A stretch of 64,000 nt of DNA from Pseudomonadota bacterium (GTDB lineage: Bacteria; Pseudomonadota; Gammaproteobacteria; Acidiferrobacterales; Acidiferrobacteraceae): contig JAJYQN010000128.1 in assembly GCA_021794595.1 (NCBI GenBank), forward strand, positions 62,001-126,000. The letters run 5' to 3'. Below the pieces are notes generated by a model. The model was not told where the DNA came from. It searched no databases and was given only the letters and a program-made list of their open reading frames with translations. Made by a program: the position numbers and the translations under genes. Numbering within the stretch: the first letter of the stretch is position 1; the number at the start of each line of letters is the position of its first letter. This document shows positions 35,573 through 45,209 of the stretch, in pieces.

Positions 35573-37204
35573 GTGAACGCCGCCCAGCTCTTTGTCCGGT
35601 GTTTGGAGAACGAGGGGGTTCGCTACATCTTTGGGATTCCGGGGGAGGAGAACCTCGGGTTGATGGATGCCCTGCTCGATTCCTCGATCTCTTTTGTGAC
35701 GACGCGGCATGAGCAGGGCGCGGCCTTTATGGCCGACGTCTACGGGCGGCTGACCCATAAGGCCGGCGTGTGTTTGGCGACGCTCGGGCCGGGTGCCACC
35801 AATCTTGTCACTGGCGTTGCCGATGCCAATATGGACCGTGCCCCGCTGGTCGCCATTGCCGGTCAGGCCTCGACCTTGCGCCTTCATAAGGAGTCGCACC
35901 AGGTCTTAAACCTCGTCAATCTCTTCGCGCCGATTACCAAGTATGCGGTTCAGGTTCTCGAACCGGAAACGGTAACGGAGATCGTCCGCAAGGCATTCAA
36001 GCTCTCGCAAATCGAAAAGCCGGGGGCGTGCTTTATCGATTTCCCGGAGAACGTGGCCGCAAAGCCGGTCTCGGGCCTGCCGCTCAAGGTCCAGGTCGCG
36101 GCCGCTCCTTACCCGGCGGCATCGCAAGTGGCGGAGGCCGCCACGGTGATTGCAGCCGCAAAGTTCCCGATCATTATGGCCGGCAACGGAGTGATTCGTG
36201 GCCGGGGCTGCGAGGCCTTGCTGCAGTTTGCCGAAAAGCTCCAGATTCCGGTCGCCACAACGTTTATGGCCAAGGGTGCGATTCCGGCCTCCCACCCCTT
36301 GAGTCTCGGCACCGTGGGTTTACAGGCCCACGACTACATCTCCTGCGGATTCGATCGCGCCGATGTCATCATCTGTATTGGCTATGACATCGTCGAGTAT
36401 CCGCCGATCCTCTGGCACCGTACCGCAGACCGGCAGATCGTGCATATCGATCTGCGCGCCGCCGAGGTTGATACCCATTACATCGTGACCTCGGGCGTGA
36501 TCGGGGATTACTCCGCGACCTTGCCGGCTATCGCCGAGCGCATTCCTGCTCGGACTGCGAATGCCTCGCGCAATCTGCGCGAGCTCATTCGTCGCGAACT
36601 GACCACCTTTTGCGATAATCAGGCGTTTCCCGTAAAACCCCAGCGCATCGTGGCCGATCTGCGCGCGGCGCTCGATGTGGAGGACATCGTCCTATGCGAT
36701 GTCGGCGCCCATAAGCTGTGGATGGCGCGACTCTATGATGCCGAGCACCCCAATACCTGCATCATATCGAATGGTTTTGCGAGCATGGGCATTGCCGTGC
36801 CGGGTGCTGTGGCAGCGGCCTTGGCCTGTCCCGGAAAGCGGGTCGTCGCGGTCACCGGGGACGCGGGCTTTCTGATGAACTCCCAGGAGATTGAAACCGC
36901 GATGCGCCTCGGTGTCGCCTTCGTGGTCCTCATATGGAACGATCACTGCTACGGCCTTATCGAATGGAAGCAGCAGCTCCACTATAAGCGCACCGGCAAT
37001 GTCCAGTTCACCAACCCGGATTTTGTGCAGTACGCCAAGGCCTTTGGTGCCGAGGGTTACCGCATAGAGCGGGCCGAGGATCTGTTGCCGACCCTGAGAA
37101 AGGCCCTCGAAACCCCCACCGTCACCTTGATCGATTGCCCGGTCGACTACACCGAGAACATTCGTCTGACCGAGGAGTTGGGCCAGATGATCTGCCCCAC
37201 ATAG
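35573..37204 (+). CDS. Acetolactate-synthase-like thiamine-diphosphate enzyme (large subunit type)
   Basis: 543 residues. ThDP glutamate in TTRHEQGAAFMADVYGR, PYR/PP-domain motifs LGPGATNLVTGVADA, DVGAHKLWMAR and the ThDP-magnesium motif VTGDAGFLMNSQEIETA. No regulatory small subunit is adjacent and the sequence resembles catabolic AlsS more than biosynthetic IlvB, so it may make acetolactate for acid resistance or acetoin; other 2-oxoacid chemistry is possible. Start GTG 35573 (AAAGG upstream) or TTG 35567, which overlaps the dsbA stop. Confidence 0.82.
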   Translation: MNAAQLFVRCLENEGVRYIFGIPGEENLGLMDALLDSSISFVTTRHEQGAAFMADVYGRLTHKAGVCLATLGPGATNLVTGVADANMDRAPLVAIAGQASTLRLHKESHQVLNLVNLFAPITKYAVQVLEPETVTEIVRKAFKLSQIEKPGACFIDFPENVAAKPVSGLPLKVQVAAAPYPAASQVAEAATVIAAAKFPIIMAGNGVIRGRGCEALLQFAEKLQIPVATTFMAKGAIPASHPLSLGTVGLQAHDYISCGFDRADVIICIGYDIVEYPPILWHRTADRQIVHIDLRAAEVDTHYIVTSGVIGDYSATLPAIAERIPARTANASRNLRELIRRELTTFCDNQAFPVKPQRIVADLRAALDVEDIVLCDVGAHKLWMARLYDAEHPNTCIISNGFASMGIAVPGAVAAALACPGKRVVAVTGDAGFLMNSQEIETAMRLGVAFVVLIWNDHCYGLIEWKQQLHYKRTGNVQFTNPDFVQYAKAFGAEGYRIERAEDLLPTLRKALETPTVTLIDCPVDYTENIRLTEELGQMICPT

Positions 37205-37376
37205 CCTTCGCGACCCCAACGGGTCCGGTCCCGGTGTTCGTCTCTCACGGTTTCCCGGTTTTTGATCGGATCGCGTTCCGTCGAGACCTATCTTATCGGC
37301 TCCGATTCCCGCAGCAAGGACGTTTCCCTTGCGCAATGGCGGGTCCCGTGACGGCTCAGGAGGGCCGGTCGTGGCC

Positions 37377-37393
37377 GGACAGACTGTCCTTTT
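37377..37393 (+). terminator. Weak hairpin plus T4 after the acetolactate-synthase-like gene
   Basis: GGACA/TGTCC 5-bp stem with a 3-nt loop and TTTT. It would end the rightward gene just before the convergent small membrane protein. Confidence 0.35.
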
Positions 37394-37634
37394 AGCCGAG
37401 CCTGTTCCCGGTCGTGTTGTCATTACTGGCGATCAGCAACAAGACCCCGCCTACCACCACGGCGCCGGCGCCCACCCACAGGGGGATATTGACGTGATGT
37501 TTCTTTTTGACGGAAAGCGAGAGTGGACCGAGCTGCGCTTCCTTGGATTTATGGGTGTAACTGAATCCGCCATAGACTGCGCCCAAAATCCCCAGGATGA
37601 CTAAGATCATTGCGAACACCCTTACTCCTTTCAT
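37392..37634 (-). CDS. Small two-helix membrane protein, DUF3185-like
   Basis: 80 residues: helix 1 FAMILVILGILGAVYGGFSY, a basic linker with LGPLSLSVKKKHHVNIP, helix 2 LWVGAGAVVVGGVLLLIAS. This layout is common among small inner-membrane proteins of unknown function. ATG 37634. It is convergent with the preceding gene. Confidence 0.7.
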   Translation of the reverse strand: MKGVRVFAMILVILGILGAVYGGFSYTHKSKEAQLGPLSLSVKKKHHVNIPLWVGAGAVVVGGVLLLIASNDNTTGNRLG

Positions 37635-37863
37635 TGCATCACCCCGCTGGCTTTAATGAGGTGAAGCTACCACAACCGCAAAGGTTTCTGTCCAGCCTAA
37701 GGTCGTATGCTCTACCGCGCGTTCCCGGGCCACCTGTTGGGGACACTGGCCTCATCGGTGGAAGCGCGAGCAAGGAGCCTCAACAGGCGTTACAATACCC
37801 AAAACCTGCCTGGCCGCGGTCGGCGACAGGGAGCTTGGTCGAAGCAAAATACGGGGAGCGATT

Positions 37864-38514
37864 ATGCGTCGCACGAGATCGGAACATTTTTTGTGGGCCA
37901 CCATGCCGTGCCTTCTTTTCACGTCCACAGCGGGGGCGGTGACTGTCAAGACGCCTGGTCATGTTGAACGCTCCGCGACGCATGGCGCCCGAAAGGCTCT
38001 GCGCCAACTCAAAATCCAGGCTCACGGCGGAAACCGTATCGCCCAGTTTAATCTTGCGAATGATTGGAACACCGGTCACGGTGTCCCAAAAAACTTTACC
38101 AAAGCCGTGTTCTGGATGCGCAAGGCGGCGCTCCAGGGATTTGCCCCCGGAGAATACATGCTCGGCTATTATTACGCCCGCGGTCAGGGCGTCCCCCCGA
38201 ATGCGGCGCAGGTGGTGTATTGGTGGCGCAAGGCGGCCCGGCAGGGGTATGGCTTAGCCGAGGTCAACCTGGGATTTCTCTATGAGTACGGGGAAGCCGT
38301 TCCACAAAATTATGCGAAGGGCACCTATTGGTGGACGAAGGCGGCCCGACAGGGGGATAGTTTGGCGCAGACCAATCTCGCCTACCTCTACCAGCACGGT
38401 CAAGGGGTCGCGCGGAGCTATGCCAAGGCCCTGTACTGGTACAAGAGGGCGGCCGCGCAAGGAGATGCCGCAGCGGCACATGATTTGGCGCTGCTCCCTC
38501 ACCAAAAACCGTAG
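37864..38514 (+). CDS. Secreted Sel1-repeat protein
   Basis: 216 residues with a signal-like N-terminus and four or five Sel1 repeats of about 36 residues, each with an A-x-x-x-L-G-x-x-Y-x-x-G core followed by W-x-x-K-A-A: AVFWMRKAALQG, VVYWWRKAARQG, GTYWWTKAARQG, ALYWYKRAAAQG. Sel1 arrays are solenoid adaptors, often periplasmic. ATG 37864 is preceded by a GGGAG site. No partner gene suggests its target. Confidence 0.85.
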   Translation: MRRTRSEHFLWATMPCLLFTSTAGAVTVKTPGHVERSATHGARKALRQLKIQAHGGNRIAQFNLANDWNTGHGVPKNFTKAVFWMRKAALQGFAPGEYMLGYYYARGQGVPPNAAQVVYWWRKAARQGYGLAEVNLGFLYEYGEAVPQNYAKGTYWWTKAARQGDSLAQTNLAYLYQHGQGVARSYAKALYWYKRAAAQGDAAAAHDLALLPHQKP

Positions 38515-38553
38515 GAGATTCCGCCTTCGTAGGCTCTACAAGAAGAAGCCGCA

Positions 38554-39132
38554 TTAGGGAAAACCGTCCTTCTTCATTTGTGCCAGGCGGGCCCGCGTGC
38601 TGGCAGCGCCAGCCTTAAGCGCCGCCGTCTCGGTCGCTAAAGTGGCAAGGGTTGGGGAAGACAGAGTGGAAGACGGTAAGGCGCCAGGGCAGCTAGGGGC
38701 GACCCAATGGCCCCGCAGAACCGCGTGTATCGCTGTCGTGCGACCCAAGAGGGTCTGTGTCCGGGTCCAGGACCCGTGTAACACATCGTGGTGTGCGCGA
38801 TCCGCAAACGTATATCGACCGTGATCTACAATGGTCGTTTGTCCAAGATGGAGGTCATCGTGCCATGCCACTTGGGTTTTCTGGATCCCGCGCTTTATGT
38901 GTATGGTCACGGGACCGCTAGGTCCCCCGGCGGAACCCAATACCGCGATACCCTTTTGACCTCGGCCCAGGTCCTGCAAACAACGCAGCCCGTGGCTCGT
39001 GAACCGCAGGGAGCCCGTAAATACCTCTCGGACTGCCCATAAGCCGGGGCGAAAGCCGGGGGCGGCCCATGCCCCTTGGCATGCCACTACCGCCAAGAAG
39101 ACCCAGATTGTGGCGAACGCGCGTGTTTTCAT
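38554..39132 (-). CDS. Exported DUF3617-like protein
   Basis: 192 residues with a signal peptide (MKTRAFATIWVFLAVVACQGAWA), then GFRPGLWAVREVF and a CLQDLG motif, an arrangement seen in DUF3617 exported proteins of unknown function. The C-terminal third is Ala/Ser/Thr-rich. ATG 39132 begins the signal sequence. It is divergent from the similar gene at 39479. Confidence 0.6.
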   Translation of the reverse strand: MKTRAFATIWVFLAVVACQGAWAAPGFRPGLWAVREVFTGSLRFTSHGLRCLQDLGRGQKGIAVLGSAGGPSGPVTIHIKRGIQKTQVAWHDDLHLGQTTIVDHGRYTFADRAHHDVLHGSWTRTQTLLGRTTAIHAVLRGHWVAPSCPGALPSSTLSSPTLATLATETAALKAGAASTRARLAQMKKDGFP

Positions 39133-39478
39133 AAATGTCCTTAGTGGTGAAGCTTGGGCGTTGGGCACTGACATCGATGGCTGAGCGGGATCCACGCGTA
39201 TGGACGGACGGGCGGCCCCGGTTGTCAATCTCTCCGTGCCGCGCTACCCCTGTCGGCGTGGATCTGTACCGCCGCCCGGTCTCGCGGTGCTCGGTTCCTT
39301 CCGATCGCGCCGCCGCGGGCGACATCATCCCCTCCCGGAACGCTCCCAGAGCGGCCTCGTATTCCCCGGTCGCTACGGTCCGTACGCCCTCTGCGGACTT
39401 AAGCTTGACGAGACCCCGATCTTACCGGCACGCTTTGGGGACAACAATTCCTTTATAAAAAGAGCCAGGGAGATAGCC
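39133..39478. other. Divergent intergenic region between two exported-protein genes
   Basis: 346 bp, GC-rich, no gene recognised. A TATAAA box at 39454-39459 precedes the rightward gene by 20 nt; no clear minus-35. No shared operator was identified. Confidence 0.4.
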
Positions 39479-39892
39479 ATGCGTCTGTCGGGACTTGTAT
39501 TGATAACGGTTGCCTTGAGGCTGCACGCAGCGATCCTCGCCCAAGGACAATGGCGCGTGACGGTCCATAGTCCTTACCTCGATACCACGTACACGACCTG
39601 TGATCGCGGCGTCGCCGCTTCACGCTGGATGGTGCGCGAGACCGGCCAAAAATGCCATGTGGTTTTTTGGCGGCAGACAGGACAAGTCATCCAGGGGCGC
39701 GAGGTCTGTTACCAGGCTATGCCGAATGGCGGTGTTACGGCGATGCGCACCGATATCCATTTGACTCTCGGACCACACCATAAAAGTTATTCCGGTTATC
39801 TTGTCGCTCACGTCCACACGTCGGTGGGGGTTTTTACGAGCCAAGAGTCCCTCGTGGCTCGTTGGTTGTCGCCGATCTGCGCCTCCCGCTAA
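39479..39892 (+). CDS. Exported small protein, DUF3617-like
   Basis: 137 residues: hydrophobic N-terminus (LSGLVLITVALRLHAAILA), then GQWRVTVHSPYL and three conserved-looking cysteines (TTCDRG, KCHVVFW, REVCYQAM). It resembles the divergent 38554 product in the opening G-x-W-x-V strand and the cysteine placing. ATG 39479 follows AGGGAGATA. Function unknown. Confidence 0.6.
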   Translation: MRLSGLVLITVALRLHAAILAQGQWRVTVHSPYLDTTYTTCDRGVAASRWMVRETGQKCHVVFWRQTGQVIQGREVCYQAMPNGGVTAMRTDIHLTLGPHHKSYSGYLVAHVHTSVGVFTSQESLVARWLSPICASR

Positions 39893-40213
39893 ACATTGGC
39901 TGGCGCATCTTCCCTTCTAGCCCGTAGGCCAAGGGGCAAGCGGGCTCTTTAGCCTTGCGCGGCTTTTGATTTGTCCGCACAAGATGCGCGCCGCTGTCGT
40001 GGGCCGAAAAATTTATGGCTACTATGGTGTAAGAGGGTGACGCGATTACGCCGGGAACCGATGGGGAAGAGCGCGGGCATGATCTGTGTGCACAAGTCAC
40101 TCTAAGGGGCTCGCAAGGGGAGTATTGCTTTGGCCTATCGATCGCGCCACTATGATCCCGCTACCCGTCTTCCTAGGGAGCCTTTGCTCCCACTCATACC
40201 ACAGGGAGCTATT

Positions 40214-40726
40214 ATGAAAGACTTGCCCCCAGCGCCAGAAGACCGTGAAACTTTAGGTGAGGCGTACCGAGAGTTGCTCGGAAAGGCCCTACAAAAAGCC
40301 CGACACACGGGCGCCCTTCTCCATCACGTGATCAGCGAGACGCGGGACGAGCTTGTTGCTATGGGCCAAGTGGGCGAGCGTGAGATAGTCCAGTTAGAGC
40401 AGTACCTCAAGCGTGATCTAACGGATGCCGCCCACTATCTGGGTAGAACCGGTCGCGAACTGGCGGATTGGTTAGGCTTCGACGCGGCCTTAACGGAAGA
40501 AGCGTTCTTGAATATGTTTTCCGAAGCTGCCAATAAAACTACGGCAGAGTTGCTCCAGCTCAAAATCCAAGCGGACGCGGCTGGCTACCACACAGGCGAA
40601 ATGACGGGCCTAGGAACGTTGGTCTGCGATCACTGCAATGGCAGCCTCTCTTTTTATAAACCAGGCCACATCCCACCCTGCCCGAGTTGCCACAACACGC
40701 GGTTTCATCGCCAGAGCATGGCATGA
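40214..40726 (+). CDS. Zinc-ribbon protein, YbeL/DUF1451 family
   Basis: 170 residues: a long helical N-terminal region (ETLGEAYRELLGKALQKA, ELVAMGQVGEREIVQLEQYLKRDL) and a C-terminal zinc ribbon, CDHCNGSLSFY and CPSCHN, two CxxC pairs. This is the layout of E. coli YbeL. Function unknown. ATG 40214 with CAGGGAG upstream is preferred over the longer frame from 40130. Confidence 0.85.
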   Translation: MKDLPPAPEDRETLGEAYRELLGKALQKARHTGALLHHVISETRDELVAMGQVGEREIVQLEQYLKRDLTDAAHYLGRTGRELADWLGFDAALTEEAFLNMFSEAANKTTAELLQLKIQADAAGYHTGEMTGLGTLVCDHCNGSLSFYKPGHIPPCPSCHNTRFHRQSMA

Positions 40727-41028
40727 CGCATGTCGATCACGCCTTTTGTCCGCCGACATTTCTCCGGATACTCCCTGCCAAGCGGATCCATGCCGCATGG
40801 TAATGGGGATCTTATGCCAGGACCTTTTTCGGCAGAGACTGTAGCAGACCGCAAAGTGACAAGGACACGGCGCGCCTCTTGAGGCGTCGCAACCGTCCAT
40901 CACTTAGTCACAAGGGCTCAACTCAAAGCGTGGCTTGTGGCATTGATTCGTGTCTGCGGCGCTCATGGGTGCAGAGGCCCTTTCTTTGCGTAAGCCGTTT
41001 AGCGGCGGGAGCGTTCGTTAGCCGGACC
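40727..41028. other. Intergenic region, nothing recognised
   Basis: 302 bp between the zinc-ribbon gene and the convergent MFS gene. A small CGCCTC/GAGGCG palindrome at 40873-40886 is the only structure noted. Confidence 0.4.
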
Positions 41029-42504
41029 TTATCCCTCGGCGCCCGAGGCCTTGCTGGACCCTAGCCGGGAAAATAGCCCGATCGATGCGACCAAGGCGAA
41101 AGCGAGTATGGCTAGTGCGAAGCGGAACTCACGGTAGGACCGGGCAATGCCCCCCGATGCCATGAACGCCCCGAAGACCGCAACCCCAAACGCCCCCGAT
41201 ATTTGACGAAAGAAGTTCACAACGGCCGAGATCATGCCGCTTCGTTCTGGGTCCACCGAGAGCAGCGCAAGAGAGGTAATCATCGGCGTAATGAAGCCAA
41301 TGCCAAGCGATACCACTACGAATGCCGGCAGCATTTCGCTGTATCCGCCGTCTACCGCAGGAAGCGCAAGCCAAACCATGCCGGGGATCAAGAACGCCAA
41401 GCCCACAGAAATAGAGCGATCCGGGCCGTGCCCCGTGCTGATTCTGGCGCTTAGCATGTTTGAGAAAACCAGCGGCAATGTCATCGGGATGAAGGCCAGA
41501 CCGGCTTGCAGCGCGGTCATCTTCAGGTCATAGCGAAAATAGAGACTCGAATAAAACACGATTCCAAAGTAAATGAAGTTGATCAGACTCCCCAGCGTAA
41601 CGGCGCGTTGAAGCCCAAGATTGCGGAACATATCGAGCGGGATCGCGGGGTCCGTGAGCCGCAGTTCGACCACGACAAAAACGGCGAGCCCCGCGGCGGC
41701 CACGGCGAGAAGCGCGGCGTGCGCAACCGAACGCATGTCCGCGTAGTTAATGATAAGGAAGAGAAGGGCCGCCGAGAAAAGCAGAATGAGCGCTTGGCCG
41801 ATCCAGTCCTGTCGGCGTGTGGGTCTTTGCGGCGCGGCTTTGACCGCGCGCGCCGTGATCGCCATGCCCAGAAGGCACACGGGAAGGTTTATGATAAAGA
41901 TGTACCGCCAGTTGGTAAACGAGGTGATGACCCCACCCAAGATAGGCCCGCACGTGAGCGCCGCCCCGCCGAACGACATCCAGACGGAAAGAAGGACTAA
42001 ACGCAGTCTTTTGTCGTCGACAAAAGACCCATTTATGACCGCAAGCGAGTTCGGGACGATAAAGGCGGCGCCAAAGCCTTGGAAAAAGCGCGCGGCCTGC
42101 ATGGTGGAGATCGTAGGCGCAAGAGCGCAGGCCAGGGAACCCGTGAGGAACAGGGCATAACCTATGATCAAAAAACGCCTGTTGCCATAGCGATCGCCCA
42201 GTATTCCGGCCGATAGCAGAAGCACCGAAAAGGACAGGGTGTAGGCGTTGACGATCCACTGCAGCGCCGCTACGTCGGCGTGATAAGAGGCCTGAATCGC
42301 CGGCAGGCTTAGGTTGACTATCGATACGTCAAGCTGGACCGCGAAGTAGCCAAGAGATACCGCAACCATAAGTGGCACGAGCTGCGATAAAGGCATCCGA
42401 CCGGTGGGTGCGCTCGCTTGGCCCGTTGCGGTTATGTGGGCGAAAGTTTCGTTCGAGGAATCTTCGGCAAGCGGTGTACGCACGATCTCAGTCTCGTTCT
42501 CCAT
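41029..42504 (-). CDS. MFS drug exporter, DHA2 (EmrB/QacA) family
   Basis: 491 residues, fourteen predicted membrane helices starting near residue 45. DHA2 features are visible: LDVSIVNLSLPAI in helix 1, LQWIVNAYTLSF, the loop motif GDRYGNRRFLIIG and a motif-C-like GPILGGVIT. Proton-driven export of drugs or other amphiphiles is the family role; the substrate is unknown. No membrane-fusion partner or regulator is adjacent. It lies next to mobilisation genes and may have come with them. Confidence 0.88.
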   Translation of the reverse strand: MENETEIVRTPLAEDSSNETFAHITATGQASAPTGRMPLSQLVPLMVAVSLGYFAVQLDVSIVNLSLPAIQASYHADVAALQWIVNAYTLSFSVLLLSAGILGDRYGNRRFLIIGYALFLTGSLACALAPTISTMQAARFFQGFGAAFIVPNSLAVINGSFVDDKRLRLVLLSVWMSFGGAALTCGPILGGVITSFTNWRYIFIINLPVCLLGMAITARAVKAAPQRPTRRQDWIGQALILLFSAALLFLIINYADMRSVAHAALLAVAAAGLAVFVVVELRLTDPAIPLDMFRNLGLQRAVTLGSLINFIYFGIVFYSSLYFRYDLKMTALQAGLAFIPMTLPLVFSNMLSARISTGHGPDRSISVGLAFLIPGMVWLALPAVDGGYSEMLPAFVVVSLGIGFITPMITSLALLSVDPERSGMISAVVNFFRQISGAFGVAVFGAFMASGGIARSYREFRFALAILAFALVASIGLFSRLGSSKASGAEG

Positions 42505-42679
42505 GGTTATGGGTTAGACCAGCGCACCCGGATTTCGCTGGTCGCAGGTGCCGATCGGATGTTAACCCGATAAGGTATCATGGCAGAAGCCGCACGTAGG
42601 CCTTGTGCGATCAACCGGTATCGATGGACATCGGGGTTTCAGGTCCGCCAGGGATCCATGCTCCGGCCCCCGTCGCGCG

Positions 42680-43444
42680 CTAGCGGTCGCGGGAAAACCT
42701 TTCCCGAGCCCGCTGCCGTTTACGCCCAACATTGTCCCGGCGGCGCAGGCGAAGCCGCAGCCACGCGGGCCACTTATGTGAGCGCCGGATGGTGGACAGG
42801 GCCCGTAAAGCGGCGAGCCTTTGTCCTTGGCGCGTGATGACGCCGTGCTTTGCCAGGGCGTGTGCCGAACCCAAATGGAGCGAGCCTCCCCCGCGACCAG
42901 GATCAGATGACGCCGTCAGCCCCTGGCGGTCACAGTGCCTGCGCCACACAGCGTGGAGGCCGACAAGCCAGGCGCGCCGGTCCCAATTTTTGTCCGCGGG
43001 ACCAAGGCCCTCTGCGTCCCAAGTCGGAAAGCTTACCAGGGCATGGACATGGGGGTTCCTGGGGTGGTCGAGATGGACGTGCCAATCGACCGCGTGGCTG
43101 CGGGCCACGAACTCGTCTTCCAGGAATCCGCGCACAAGGAGGATCTGGGACTGAAGCGACCAGCCACGCGGCAAGGGCACAATGAGTTCGCGGGCAAGCC
43201 GCGCATTGGCGCGGGTGAGACCGGCCTCGACGGCGTTCCAGAGGCGCCCCGAATCGCGTAAGGTCGGATTCACGCAGGCGGGGAGCCGCAGCTCGGAGTA
43301 GGCAAGCCCGGGCCGTTTCCTAAAATTGAAGGTCCGTCCTAGTCGTTCGTCGTAGAGGCACCGGCGTCCGCAGTAAGCGGCCGCACGCACGGCACTTTGC
43401 CCCTGGCCACGGGAGATGTTGCGTACATAGAGGGCGGTATTCAC
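42680..43444 (-). CDS. MobA/MobL-family relaxase (short)
   Basis: 254 residues. Family features: the QSAVRAAAYCGRRCLYDE segment (16-33), LWNAVEAGLTRANARLARELIVPLP and the histidine cluster WHVHLDHPRNPHVHAL (121-136) that binds the metal for nicking at oriT. Only the relaxase domain is present, followed by a basic tail; helicase or primase extensions found in plasmid MobA are absent. It is divergent from the coupling-protein gene, 43 bp apart, a plausible place for an oriT. Confidence 0.8.
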   Translation of the reverse strand: MNTALYVRNISRGQGQSAVRAAAYCGRRCLYDERLGRTFNFRKRPGLAYSELRLPACVNPTLRDSGRLWNAVEAGLTRANARLARELIVPLPRGWSLQSQILLVRGFLEDEFVARSHAVDWHVHLDHPRNPHVHALVSFPTWDAEGLGPADKNWDRRAWLVGLHAVWRRHCDRQGLTASSDPGRGGGSLHLGSAHALAKHGVITRQGQRLAALRALSTIRRSHKWPAWLRLRLRRRDNVGRKRQRARERFSRDR

Positions 43445-43487
43445 GCGGGGTCCTCGGTGATGGGAGGGTAGGCCGCGAACATAGCGT

Positions 43488-45146
43488 TTGCTAGCTTGCC
43501 GTTTTATCCGGAGAAACCCGGCGGCCCCCGTGAAACCGAAAGCGTCTTTTCAGGCTCGCAACCGCGCCGACCGTCGCCGCCTGCGCGCGCTTATCGACGC
43601 CGGCGAGCAAGTCGAGGCGCATGGCCTCTTGCACCAAAAAGACCGGCTTGCCGAATGTTTGTCTGGCGGGCGGCGCGCCCATCCTTCTCCTGTCAGACCA
43701 GGGTCCCCGACTGCCGGCGGTTGGGATGCCATCCCGCGAGGTCGGACGCTCGCGCGCCCCCGATTACGTGTGCGGCGTCTCTATCGTGTGTTCACGGCCC
43801 TGGCCTGCTTGGGCCTCCCCGCTGTGGCCCTGGGCCGACTCTTATGCCGCTTGCATCCGTCCCCCGAGCCACCGAAGACGCTCACGGTATGGCTTGGCGT
43901 CAGCACAGGCCTTCTCCCCAAGCGTGCCCGTTATCGCGACCAGGGACGCTGCCCGGTCGTTCTGGGTCTGTCGGATTTGGGACAAAATCTCCTCGTCTTG
44001 GGTGGAATTGGCTCGGGCAAGACGACCTCTGTCATTCAGCCGGTCTTGTGGCAGTGTTTGCGCCAAGGCGTGGGCGGCTTGATCTTTGACATCAAGGGGG
44101 ACTTCGGGGCCGCCGCTATGGGCCTGGGACGCGCCGCCCAGCGCACCCTGACCTTGATCGGCCCTAAGCGCCGGGCCTTTAATCTCTTGCGTGGTCTAAC
44201 CCCCGAGGCCGCCGCCGGTTTCTTAAAGTCGGCGCTTTTACTGACCGGTTCCCCGAGCGATCCCTTCTGGATCGACACCGCGGTCGAGCTCTGCCGCAAT
44301 GCCCTAGGGGTGCTGTCTTTCCTCCCCGAGCACTATAGCTTGGCGGGCCTTTACGACTACCTCTTCCATGATGAGGCGCGCGAGCGCTGGGATCGGGAAC
44401 TCGCCGATGAGGCCGTGGGTTTGAGTCCCCAGGCGCTGCGCCTTTTACGCAGCTACCAGTCCTATCATGAGGGCGTGTTTACGCGCTTTGATGCTAAGGT
44501 GGTGGCGGGCGTCCTGGCGAGTGCCGCCCAGGTGCTGACCCCCTTTACTCACCCGGATCTGATCGACGCCTTTTGTCCTCCGGTCGATGCGCTGACCATA
44601 GACACCCTGGGTGCCGGCGACATCTTTCTCGTCGATCTCCCGCTGGCCGTGTGGGGCGTGGGCGCGAAGGTCATCTACACGTTTATCAAACTTCGGTTCT
44701 TTCAATACATGCAGAGGCGCCCGGCCTCGGAACGAACGCGCCCGGTCTTGTTTCTTTGCGATGAGTATCAGGAAATCGTGAGCGCCAACAAAGACGGCCT
44801 ATCCGACCTCAACTTCTGGGACAAGGGCCGCGCCTTCGGCACTCTCGGCGTGATATCCGCCCAGTCGATCGCAAGCTTTTATGCCGCGCTCGGCGATCGC
44901 GATCTCGCCGACACCTTGCTGCAAAATTTCCGTCAGAAGCTCTGTTTGCGCACCGACGATCTCCACACGATCCATTTTTTTGAGAGGGTATTGGGGCGTG
45001 CCGTCTACGACCCGCCGCGCGCCACGACCCTTGTCACCGCGCTTGTCGTCCGCAGACTCCATGGCCGTCAAGCGCTCGCGGTCTTGTCCCAAGGCGGGGA
45101 GGCAATAGAGGACGTGATCGACCTACCGACCGTGTTTGTGGATTAG
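43488..45146 (+). CDS. Type IV coupling protein-like ATPase (TraG/VirD4 family)
   Basis: 552 residues. One N-terminal hydrophobic segment (VFTALACLGLPAVALGRLL near 100-120), Walker A GGIGSGKTT at 172-180, FDIKGDFG, Walker B VLFLCDEYQE near 419-428 and the SAQSIASFY arginine-finger region. In conjugation such ATPases pump the relaxase-DNA complex to the secretion channel. No type IV secretion genes are nearby, so it would rely on one elsewhere. The start is uncertain: TTG 43488 or GTG 43530, neither with a good ribosome site. Codon use in the first 100 residues is unusually Arg/Ala-rich. Confidence 0.82.
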   Translation: MLACRFIRRNPAAPVKPKASFQARNRADRRRLRALIDAGEQVEAHGLLHQKDRLAECLSGGRRAHPSPVRPGSPTAGGWDAIPRGRTLARPRLRVRRLYRVFTALACLGLPAVALGRLLCRLHPSPEPPKTLTVWLGVSTGLLPKRARYRDQGRCPVVLGLSDLGQNLLVLGGIGSGKTTSVIQPVLWQCLRQGVGGLIFDIKGDFGAAAMGLGRAAQRTLTLIGPKRRAFNLLRGLTPEAAAGFLKSALLLTGSPSDPFWIDTAVELCRNALGVLSFLPEHYSLAGLYDYLFHDEARERWDRELADEAVGLSPQALRLLRSYQSYHEGVFTRFDAKVVAGVLASAAQVLTPFTHPDLIDAFCPPVDALTIDTLGAGDIFLVDLPLAVWGVGAKVIYTFIKLRFFQYMQRRPASERTRPVLFLCDEYQEIVSANKDGLSDLNFWDKGRAFGTLGVISAQSIASFYAALGDRDLADTLLQNFRQKLCLRTDDLHTIHFFERVLGRAVYDPPRATTLVTALVVRRLHGRQALAVLSQGGEAIEDVIDLPTVFVD

Positions 45147-45209
45147 GCCGAAGAGGGGATAGCGAAGCGAGGCTTCGCCCGCTAGCATCGGTGGCCACGG
45201 AGGTCGACT

